DNA of 64,000 nucleotides, taken from the NCBI RefSeq assembly GCF_021917145.1, contig NW_025813938.1, forward strand, positions 992,001 through 1,056,000, given 5' to 3'. The translations under genes and the position numbers were made by a program. Under the pieces are notes generated by a model that made no database searches, was not told where the DNA came from, and saw nothing but the letters and a program-made list of their open reading frames with translations. Positions 12,518 to 24,500 of the stretch are shown in pieces (the stretch's first letter is position 1; each line of letters begins with the position of its first letter). This DNA is from Hypomesus transpacificus (taxonomy: Eukaryota; Chordata; Actinopteri; Osmeriformes; Osmeridae).

Positions 12518-15500
12518 GTACAGAATGAGGAACTCAGATCACCCATGCAGACACACTTCCTTGTGCTTCTTAAAGACTTACTGTTCTTAGATATTAACGT
12601 CCTGTTATAGACGGACGATGACTTTATTCCTTCAGAAGATCATCTATTTTTAAAATGTCCCCCTTAAACATGCCCTCCATACTTAAAAATGCCTGTTGAA
12701 AGGACTGTCAAACCCATTCATTTCCCCATGAATATCTCAGGTTCACTCTAATTAGCACAATTTACTTTTTGAGTATGAATGATCAGTGAGTATAACCACT
12801 ACGCGCTGTTGTTGCAAAACTGTGCTGCTTTCAAGACCCTGTTTAATATAATGTCATGCATTGGGAATATGAACACTTTCATGGTACAAAAAAGTATATG
12901 TATGTATATATGTTTGTAAGCGTGGAGGAAGTCTAAACGTGAGGCGTTTCTGCTTTCTAGGCTCCTGGTTGGTTCTCCCTGGAGTGGTTACACTCAAAAC
13001 AGGAAGGGAGACATTTATAAGTGTCCTGTATCAGGATCCACAATCAGTTGTGAAAAGCTCAACATTCAGGGTAAAGCCCACTTATACACATTTTAAACCT
13101 TAAGCGAGACTGAAACACACTAAAAAGTTGTTTTTATCATAACGTTAATCTTTGACCAAAGAAAAGACATGGCTCCCTATTGAAACTGGAATTATCTAAA
13201 CAATGTTTAATTCACAGTGTCTTGTAACTGAAATTATAAACATTGAGAACCCTTTTTTATGTTGTTAGACTCTATGAATATTCCCAACGTGCGAAACATC
13301 AACACCAACATGAGTCTCGGTCTGGCTCTAACTCGCAGGGCCAGTGGATTCATGGTAAGACTTTTCACTGTGTCTATGAAGGCTGCAATTGTTGTGATGT
13401 TGTGCTGTATTCATTTAGCCCACCCTTTTATCAAAAGCGACGTACAGGGTTGTATTTGAACCTGGAACCTCCTGATCTACAGTGACATTTTCTACCACTG
13501 AGTGATGCCTTCCTGTTTGGCATGTAAATCATTGACATTTTAAAACTAGTGTGACAACTCTCAACATTTAAAATGAATCACACTTCACACCCCAACACCA
13601 AAAGGATGCTATTCAAATCTTCAAAACGTGTGCGTGCTCAGAATGATGCGTATTTTGTAAGGAAAAGAGAAGTCAAAGCTCAGTTTTTGTTGTCTCTGCA
13701 GGCCTGTGGTCCACTGTGGGGGCAGCAGTGTGGAAGTCAGAGATATTACCCTGGGGCTTGTGTTGAAGTCAGTCCTCTCTTCAAACCTCAACCTGCCTTC
13801 TCTCCTGCTGTGCAGAGTAAGACACTTTCATCTTCCAGAGCATGTTGTTCCTGTTAAGATAAAAGACAGTGTGACAAAAAACTGTTATCAAGGTAATGTT
13901 ATGTTGAAGTTCCTCTTCAGGAACAGCAAGACTAGTCAGTTGGATTCTGGGTTTATGAGTATTAAGCAATCTGCAGATTGGAGAGAATGTTTAACACACC
14001 TTGACATGACAAAAAAAGAATACATGAACAGATGATAAGGCAACCGCTGATCTGCTGATCCTGATGAACATAAACACAAGAAATCCCTGATATCTTCCAC
14101 ACACGTGGTCATCAGTAGGAATTCAGGACATGTTATTGTTAAGGGTAATAATGGAACATAGTTTTAGGACACTTTACTGAAATATTATTATGGAACAGTG
14201 GTTCAAGTAGCTGTGTAATGCTATCCATATTCGTTATTAATCACAACTTTCGACCATTCCTTCTTCAGCTTGTGGAGGCCCTATGGACATCGTCATTGTT
14301 TTGGATGGCTCGAACAGCATTTATCCTTGGACACCAATGAACGACTTCCTCACAAAGCTAATTCCTGCTTTAGACATTGGACCACAAAGTGCACTGGTTA
14401 GTATACAGTATAATGCATTGTACATATGAAACTTAAATATTACTGGGCTTAAAAAAGTAAAATGTCCTGAATCAATTAATTGTGACCCTAGAGTGTCAGA
14501 TATACACTTGGATATACATTTAAATTAACTGGACGTTTTTTGTTTTTCACCCAGGTAAGTGTCATCCAGTATGCTGTAGAAGCCCAGTTTGAATTCAGAT
14601 TGAGAGATTACAATACCAAAAAGGGAGTTTTGGAAGCTGTTTCCAAAATCACCCAGATGTACGGTCACTCCACGAACACATTCCACGCCATCAGTTACGC
14701 CTGGTTCGTATTACTTTGTGGCACTCAATTCAACCAAACATTTCACTTACCTTTCTGTCTGTAAGACTTCTAGGTAGGCCTATCCATTTTCTTTACCAAC
14801 CTAAAAGTTTATCACACTGCCCGTGTAAAAGTATTTTTAAATTGTACTTTTTTTTCTTCAGTCTTGGAAAGCTTTGCAAGTTTGTTAAATGAAATCAAAC
14901 AGGTTGTCAAGTTGAGAATTGTTTCCAGTCAGTGGGGTTTTCATGCGGATAGCGGCGGTCGGCCTGGCGTGCCCAAGGTGATGGTGGTGGTCACCGATGG
15001 GGAGTCCCATGACCGTGCCTTCAGGGACAATGTCATACAGGAGTGTGAGAAACAACGAATAACCCGCTTCGGCATCGCTGTAAGTGAGAAGACGACTCCT
15101 AAATCAGCTCTTCTTAAGAACGCTCTTCTTAATAACGTTCTAAGAGCGTTCTAGAGCGCTCTTAGAACGTTCTTAAGACGCTCTTAGCGTTAAGAGCGTC
15201 TTAACGAATCTGGGAAACCCGGCCTTTGTCATTTCTGTGTTCTGCTTCTGGGCTTAGGTGCTGGGGTACTATTCCAGGAACAACATCGACACAACAAACC
15301 TTATAGCAGAGATCAAGTCCATCGCCAGTGTCCCCAGCAACAAGTATTTCTTTAATGTCTCCGAAGAGGCAGCACTATCCACCATTGCTGGATCACTGGG
15401 AAACCGAATCTTCAGTATCGAGGGTACAGTTTGACTGAGAACTGTGTCATTTTCGTTGACAGGCACAGTAAAGTATTTCACTATCCAGAATGACTGGATA

Positions 15501-18500
15501 GTGAAATACTTTATACTGTGCACATGTTAAACATATCACGTTACTTGACTGTTGACTTTGAGGTGTGAGAGAGCCAGTTTGAGATTTAAGGAGAGTATTC
15601 GATTACCATAATCAGACCTTCCTCATAATCACTTGAAGAGCAGCGTATTCTGGTTGTCTTGACTCACTAGGCACGGGGACCGCTGGTGAGAACTTCAAGA
15701 TGGAGATGTCTCAGGTGGGCTTCAGCGCTCACTACTCCAGCTCACAGGTTGGTCCCTGTCCTCTCAGGCTAGCATGCCAGCTTTAACAGGAGAGGGAACC
15801 TGGGCTTATTTTCTTTTCTTTTTTTTCACATCCTGTTTGTTTGCCAAACAGGATGTGATGATGCTGGGGGCGGTGGGTGCGTACGCCTGGAGCGGAACGG
15901 TTGTCCACCTGACTGGAGCCCAAGCCGACATCTTCCCCTCCTCTGTGTTCGAGAACATCCTGCAGGATAGAAACCACAGCGCCTTACTGGGTAAGCTATC
16001 ATAAAGAACAGAGATTTTACTGTAAAATTATCTTAGGATCCAGTTATTTTACCATTCACTGTAAGCACAGCAATGTAGTGCTTGGAGGTTGCAGGTTCAA
16101 ATCCCACTCTGTTCGTTGCTTTGGATAAAAGTGTCTGCTATATGAACAGTGTTGCACTGCCCCATCCCACCAGATGTTGTGTTCAGGTTGTGTATCATAA
16201 TGTTCCATGTCAAATTGTTTTTGGTTCCAGGTTATTCTGTGACCACTTTAAGTGATGGAGCCTCTGAATACTTTGTGGCTGGGGCTCCCCGCGCTAACCA
16301 CTCAGGTCAGGTGATCGTCTACACGGTCAACTCCCAAAAGCAGCTCACGGTGGTGGACTCAGAGAGAGGGAAACAGGTACTCACAGCCTCTTTCTACAAC
16401 AAATGGCAACAAATGCACCAAAAAATGCGGTGTCAATTTTACAGCCTGATTTCAACATTTTGTAAAGTAATGCCCCTGTCTGTAAAGTAAAGGCCCCTGT
16501 CTGTAAAGTAAATGCCCCTGTCTGTAAAGTAAAGGCCCCTGTCTGTAAAGTAAATGCCCCTGTCTGTAAAGTAAAGGCCCCTGTCTCAGATCGGGTCGTA
16601 CTTCGGGAGCGTGTTGTGTCCTCTGGATGTGGACCGAGACGGAGTGTCGGACCTGTTGCTGGTCGCGGCCCCAATGTTCATGAGTGACCTGAGGAAAGAG
16701 CAGGGGGTGGTCTATCTCTACTCCGTCACCAAGGTAACATCCAGAACGGGCAAAGTAAGGGGTGTCGGTGACGCTTATAGAATTAAGTGATGGCTAGACA
16801 CCTTTTGTAGAAAACAGAGTCTTTGTAATAAATCTCCCTCGTCTCTCTCCTGAAGGGCGTTCTGAGCGACCACGGCGTCCTCCAGGGTCCGTCCCCGGGG
16901 GAGAACGCCCGGTTCGGCACGGCGCTGTCGGCCGCCCAGGACCTGGACCTGGATGGCTTCAGTGACGTGGTGATAGGGGCACCCCTGGAGGACGGCGGGA
17001 GGGGAGCCGTCTACCTTTACAACGGGGAGAAGAAGACGCTGCGCACACAGTTCTCTCAGGTGAGGGGGACGGGAGGTCGTGTTGGGGTCGTGCCGGTTCA
17101 GTGTCAGGGTGTGGATTGACCTTCCAAACACCTTCAACAGGGCAGAGATCCCTGCTGTTTTTGGCTTGATTCACCACATGCGCTTCATCATACATTGATT
17201 TGTTTTATTCCAGAGAATCCTTGGGTCTAAATTAGACTCTAAAATGCAGTATTTCGGGAGGTCTCTGGACAGCTATGGAGATTTGAATGATGACACCATT
17301 CCTGATGTTTCAGTCGGGGCACATGGCAAAGTTATCCAGCTGTGGTGAGTTAGGCTTGTCAGGCATCAGTGGGCAAGAACTACCAAGTTTAATACCAACA
17401 AACCCTTAACCTATTGAAATGTTGAAATCAAGTTACCTCATAAAATCAGGTAAATACAATCACAAACTGTTCCCGTCTAGTTATTGCTCCACTTAATTAT
17501 ACACGCAGACATATCTTGAAAAGTATCTTGTGAAAGGGATCAAGTCTTAACATCCTAGCCCCATCTGAGATATTTCCATTATGGACATCTAATCAGAAGC
17601 TAACGTACACCTCATGGTATTTTCCGCCAGGTCTCGTGGAGTTGCCACGGTGATCGTCCGTGTGTCCTTTACACCTGATAATATCAACATCCTCAACAAA
17701 CCCTGTTTGTTTAGCGGCCGAAAGCTTTACTGCTTTGAGGCCAAGGTGTGCTTCACAGCCTCCTTCAAGCCCAAGAATCCTGTCGGCCCTGTAGGTAAGG
17801 TGAGCATGCTGGCTTTGTAGATGGGTTTAGCTTAGCGGTTAGAGCATTTGAATAAATCCTCTTAAATGTTACAAAATTCAGGTTAAAGGTTAGGGGTTTA
17901 TAACTAACTTTTATTTCTCTAGTGATATCCTACAATCTTCTGCTTGACGCTGACCTCCAATCAACACATGTGACCTCCAGAGGGCTGTTCAGTCAAAACA
18001 ATGATAGACTTCTCTCTGGAAACCTGCAGATATCATCTGTTCCTGTGTGCCAGCCCTACCAGATATACGTCCAGGTATCTGATGATACACTCACCAGGCG
18101 AAGCTAGCAATACGTCCAGGTATCTGATGATACACTCACCAGGCGAAGCTAGCAATACGTCCAGGTATCTGATGATACACTCACCAGGCGAAGCTAGCAA
18201 TACGTCCAGGTATCTGATGATACACTCACCAGGCGAAGCTAGCAATACGTCCAGGTATCTGATGATACACTCACCAGGCGAAGCTAGCAATACGTCCAGG
18301 TATCTGATGATACACTCACCAGGCGAAGCTAGCAATACGTCCAGGTATCTGATGATACACTCACCAGGCGAAGCTAGCAATACGTCCAGGTATCTGATGA
18401 TACACTCACCAGGCGAAGCTAGCAATACGTCCAGGTATCTGATGATACACTCACCAGGCGAAGCTAGCAATACGTCCAGGTATCTGATGATACACTCACC

Positions 18501-21500
18501 AGGCGAAGCTAGCAATACGTCCAGGTATCTGATGATACACTCACCAGGCGAAGCTAGCAATACGTCCAGGTATCTGATGATACACTCACCAGGCGAAGCT
18601 AGCAATACGTCCAGGTATCTGATGATACACTCACCAGGCGAAACTAGCAATACGTCCAGGTATCTGATGATACACTCACCAGGCGAAGCTAGCAATACGT
18701 CCAGGTATCTGATGATACACTCACCAGGCGAAACTAGCAGGACAATACTTTCAAATCTGTGTTTTTCCAGATTAGCAGCACTCACTGTCAAAAGTCACTG
18801 TAAAAGTCAGGACAGGCTTAACATTTAAGTTAATTTTTAGCCTCACTTAACCCTCAGAATATTTTTTTGGGGTGTGGTATAACTTTAACTTTATTAAATT
18901 AATATCTTTCATATGTATTAATTTAAATTTGCATCTTTCCAACAGGAAACCCCAGACTTTGTCAATTCTATCAGTTTACGTGTTGACATCAGTCAGCTGA
19001 ACTCAGATTCCAACCCGGTGCTTGACGTCTTCTCCCCTCACGCATGGGAGTTTTTTGTAAGAATATTTAATGGTTTTGATTTATGCACACAGTCATATTT
19101 AGTAAGGCTGTTTCATCCGTCATATGGATTACATTTTTCAGTTTGTGTCCTCTAATCATCACCTTTACAAGCTCTGCTGTAATGTTGTTTGAAAGCTTGG
19201 TGCGGAATTAGGTGGTATGGTCAGTTTAAAGGGTTTGTTTGAATTATTTGGGGAAACTGACGCAGAATGTTTCGGGCAGATTCCCTTCTCCAAAGACTGT
19301 GGCTCCGACAAGGTGTGTGTCAGCGATCTGGTGCTGAAGGTAAACAAAGGAAGAGAGATACCTAGGTGAGTTCTGTCATACTAGGACAACCATCATGGAA
19401 GAATGTGTGGAAGTGTCTTCCATCTTATTTCACTAATACTTTCCAGTCAGAATATCTAAAGTGATGATTCCTAACCATTGTTTTCATTTACCGACCTGCC
19501 TCACAATGTTGTGTTTAAAAGGAACATTATATTCGACATCCCGAACTTCATTTGTTCCGTAGATGTCGTGAACGTTTTTCAAGAGTTCTATTTAATTTTA
19601 TACAAGCCTCTTTTACTAAAGAATTCCTTTAAAACTTATTGTTCAAGCTTCAACTCAGAGCTCAATCCTCATAAAATGGGTGTGTCTCTTTCAGCCGAGG
19701 CAGAACAGCTCAGAATCTATTTTCAGAACCTGGAATGACAAACGCTTAATAATACCAGCTCAAACTAAATACAATTTGAATGCCCCATTTTTGTGTGTGA
19801 CCTAAACCATATCGTCAATAGAAGTTTTTGATATTGTATTATAGATGTTTTCCTGTTCTCGTGGATTGTAATGGTTAGTTGCACGCCATTATTTGATTTT
19901 TTACAAATGTTTCAGTTATCAGTTGTTGGATCTCTTCCTTGCAGTGATTCCACAATGCTGGTTAGCTACAAGAACCGTAGAATCTCATTTGAGGTACTCG
20001 TGAGTAACACGCTGGAGAACGCATACAACACTCGGGTCTTAGCTACGTACTCAAAGAACCTCTTCTATGCTTCGATAACTCCCCCGGTGAGCTTTGAGTG
20101 ACTGGTTAAGGTGTTGAACTGATTCACCATGTTAGATAGGCGTTTTTACCCTGTACACTACTGAGTCTGTAATTCATCCAAAGTTTATTTAAAATCCAAC
20201 ACTTCCATTTAGATAGGATGAAAAGGAAAATACAAAACTAAAGACTCAATTGAATTCCTGAAGAGTTTGCTTGGAAACAATCAAACTGTGACTTGTTGTT
20301 CCAGAGTGATGGGACTTCAGTGAAGTGCTCCACCTCCGCTGAGCAGTCAGCCTCCTTGGCTTGCCAGGTGGCCTACCCTGCCTTGAAGAGAGACCAGCAG
20401 GTCTGGAACAGTGATTAACCATGAGCTCCACACTAACATGCAACGCTTCCTGAACAACACTTCAATGTCTGTGTTCTCTCTCGTCTGCAGGGGAAGTTCT
20501 GGATCAACTTCGACTTCAACCTGAATCACTTACAGAAGCAAGCACAAGTCACGTTTGAGGCCATAAGGTAGATTAAGTTCACATTTGCCTCATTTCTGAA
20601 AGATAAAGATGACAAAGACAACAGTAAGAAGTACATTAACTTGTTTGTGCCTGATGTTGATGATGTGCAATAAATGATCGTAATCTCACCGACAGTGATG
20701 GCGAGGAGAAGAAGCCTAAAGACAACAAGGTGGTCGTAACAATCCCTGTCAGCTACGACGCGGGGATCATCATGACCGCGTGAGTCTACCAGAACCGTTC
20801 AGTCTACCAGGACCGTTCAGTTTACCAGGACCGTTCAGTCTACCAGGACCTTTGAGTCTACCAGGACCATTCAGTTTACCAGGATCGTTCAGTCTACCAG
20901 AACCGTTCAGTCTACCAGGACCGTTCAGTCTACCAGGACCGTTGAGTCTACCAGGACCGTTCAGTTTACCAGGACCGTTCAGTCTACCAGGACCATTGAG
21001 TCTACCAGGACCGTTCAGTCTACCAGGATCGTTCAGTCTACCAGAACCGTTCAGTCTACTAGGACCGTTCAGTCTACCAGGACCGTTCAGTCTACCAGGA
21101 CCGTTGAGTCTACCAGGACCGTTCAGTTTACCAGGACCGTTCAGTCTACCAGGACCGTTCAGTCTCACTCATGACAGTACAACTTGATCAGGTCAATAGC
21201 AGGGTTTCCCGGTGGCAGGCGTGTTGCTTAGGCGGCCGCCTTAACTGAAAAGTCCTGCTGGAAACCCTGAACAGTATGGTGGTTAGTAATGATAGAACCA
21301 CACATTTTGTATTTGTTATAAATATGGTTAACCAAGAGTGCTGTAGTCGGTTTAAGTGACTGTACAATGCCAAGAAATAAGATAATATGAACTGTTGGAA
21401 CAACATTGATGTATCAATCGCTATTTTGTAAAATATCATGTAATGTTTATGTCCTCAGGCAATCCAATATTAATTTCTATGTGGTGGACGAGGCTAAAGC

Positions 21501-24500
21501 AGTGAAGACCACCATTAACAACCTGGATGACATTGGGCCCCAGTTCAACTTTTTCCTAAAAGTAGGTCAATAAATATTTTAAATAATTGTGTGACAGTAT
21601 TTCCATCATAAAGTAAGTTACTGTAATATTTTTAATAACAGTTACTGTATAAAGAATGTATTTAGGGACGTGTTTAGGGAGGTTTGACTTCTACATGAGG
21701 TGAGAGTGCAGTGTGAATTTGATCAACGTTGCTGCATATGTCTTTGGTTTATCGGTACTACAGTAATTTCCCTTCTAGATTTCCACAGGCAACATTCCCG
21801 TCAGCCTGGTCTATCTCACCATCTTCTTACCCAACACCACCGATGCTGGAAACCCACTGCTCTACATTACAGGCCTGAGCACGCAATCGGTGAGAGTCCA
21901 ATCTGAAATACTTATTAACTACTGCTTGAAACGACAATTCTTCTACTCAGCTGTACCTACAGTGTAATTCAACCATGGACAATTTCGAATGTCGATTTTC
22001 CACTTAAATTTCCCTTTTCTCCGCCCAGCCCCAAATACAGCTTCTACACATGTATCCTTCTCGTGAAAGCTGGGGCGTTGCTGTTCGTAGTTAGCCCGTT
22101 CCCCTCTGCTGTGATATGAAAGACGCGCGTTCAGAAGGTTGAAGGGGCGTGTTCAGAAGGTTGAAGGGGCGTGTTCAGAAGGTTGAAGGGGCGCGTTTAG
22201 AAGGTTGAAGGTGCATGTTCAGAAAGTTGAACACGCGTTCAGAAGGTTGAAGAGGCGTGTTTAGAAGGTTGAAGGGGCGTGTTCAGAAGGTTGAAGGGGC
22301 GTGTTTAGAAGGTTGAAGGGGCGTGTTCAGAAGGTTGAAGGGGCGCGTTTAGAAGGTTGAAGGGGCGTGTTCAGAAGGTTGAAGGGGCGCGTTTAGAAGG
22401 TTGAAGGGGCATGTTCAGAAGGTTGAACACGTGTTCAGAAGGTTGAAGGGGCGTGTTCAGAAGGTTGAACACGCGTTCAGAAGGTTGAAGGGGCATGTTC
22501 AGAAGGTTGAACACGTGTTCAGAAGGTTGAAGGGGCGTGTTCAGAAGGTTGAACACGCGTTCAGAAGGTTGAAGGGGCATGTTCAGAAGGTTGAAGGGGC
22601 GTGTTCAGAGGGTTGAAGGGGCGTGTTCCAAAGTTTGAAGGGGCGTGTTCAGAAGGTTGAACATGCATTCAGAAGGTTGAAGGGGCGTGTTCAGAAGGTT
22701 GAAGGGGCGTGTTCAGAAGGTTGAAGGGGCGTGTTCAGAAGGTTGAAGGGGCGTGTTCAGAAGTTTGAAGGGGCGTGTTCAGAAGGTTGAACATGCATTC
22801 AAAAGGTTGAAGGGGCGTGTTCAGAAGGTTGAAGGGGCGTGTTTAGAAGGTTGAAGGGGCGTGTTCAGAAGGTTGAAGGGGCGCGTTTAGAAGGTTAAAG
22901 GGGCGTGTTCAGAAGGTTGAAGGGGCGCGTTTAGAAGGTTGAAGGGGCATGTTCAGAAGGTTGAACACGTGTTCAGAAGGTTGAAGGGGCGTGTTCAGAA
23001 GGTTGAACACGCGTTCAGAAGGTTGAAGGGGCATGTTCAGAAGGTTGAACACGTGTTCAGAAGGTTGAAGGGGCGTGTTCAGAAGGTTGAACACGCGTTC
23101 AGAAGGTTGAAGGGGCATGTTCAGAAGGTTGAAGGGGCGTGTTCAGAAGGTTGAAGGGGCGTGTTCCGAAGTTTGAAGGGGCGTGTTCAGAAGGTTGAAC
23201 ATGCATTCAGAAGGTTGAAGGGGCGTGTTCAGAAGGTTGAAGGGGCGTGTTCAGAAGGTTGAAGGGGCGTGTTCAGAAGGTTGAAGGGGCGTGTTCAGAA
23301 GTTTGAAGGGGCGTGTTCAGAAGGTTGAACATGCATTCAAAAGGTTGAAGGGGCGTGTTCAGAAGGTTGAACACGTGTTCAGAAGGTTGAAGGAGCGTGT
23401 TCAGAAGGTTGAAGGGGCGTGTTCAGAAGGTTGAAGGGGCGTGTTCAGAAGGTTGAACATGCATTCAGAAGGTTGAAGGGGCGTGTTCAGAAGGTTGAAC
23501 ACGTGTTCAGAAGGTTGAAGGGGGGTGTTCAGAAGGTTGAAGGGGCGTGTTCATAAGGTTGAAGGGGCGTGTTCAGAAGGTTGAACACGCGTTCAGAAGG
23601 TTGAAGGGGCGTGTTCAGAAGGTTGAAGGGGCGTGTTCAGAAGGTTGAAGGGGCGTGTTCAGAAGATTGAACCCGCATTCAGAAGGTTGAAGGGACGTGT
23701 TTCCCTTTTCCAGGACGGGGCAGTGAGCTGTGACATCAGCGGCCTGGTCGATCCTCTGAGGGTCGGGGTGAAGCCGCACAAAGTGGCCTTCAAGGAGGAC
23801 AGCTTCAGAGGCCTAGAACAACTGGTGGGTGGTTCCTCAAATATAAATGTATAAATGATGTTGTCAAATAACAGCATTGTACCACAAACAAAGTACTTTA
23901 AAAGTACCCTATTTAGCCATTGCTAAAAGTGGTTCAAGTTGCACAAAACCATAAGATATTCTGACATGCCTCAGAACATTCCAGACTAAATAAACGAAAG
24001 CGATTGAATGTTGACAGCTCCCACTATCCCTCTATGAACATGTTTGGAGGTGCTATTCCACACTAACACATAAACATGTTTGGAGCTGCTGTTCCATACT
24101 AACACAGCGTCAACAATCTCCTACTTAACTTCCCCAGGATTGTGAGCATGCTCAGTGCACACTTGTGAAGTGCATCCTCAAAGACATGAGGGAAAAGAGC
24201 CACTACTTTGTGAACGTATCATCCAGGATCTGGAGCAGTTCATTAGTCTCAGTAAGGATAAAACACTGACACGGTGAAATGTTTCAGTGTCACTACCAGT
24301 CTGCCGGACACTTACTTAAATGTTCTTCAACTCCATGTGCACGGTTAGGGTTAGAGATATATAATTAAGATGCAGTATGATAACAATACTTATGATTTAT
24401 GATGTTTCATTTACGTTGTTGAATCACTCTCTCCATTACCTATTCTGTTACACAGTCGACGTTCCAAACTGTTGTGCTCACAGCAAGAGCAGAAATAAAG

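Noticed and set aside
14862..14928. Longer exon 8 starting at 14862
   Set aside because: It would need an exon 7 end that inserts about 30 foreign residues into the I domain. The shorter exon gives the conserved YACQWGF join.
18001..18828. Open frames of 275 (plus) and 252 (minus) codons
   Set aside because: They are frames across the 45-bp array. Neither is the frame of exon 17, which meets TAG in the first unit.
20774..23700. Evenly repeated units that might suggest CRISPR arrays
   Set aside because: Units are directly tandem with no unique spacers, and the genome is animal.
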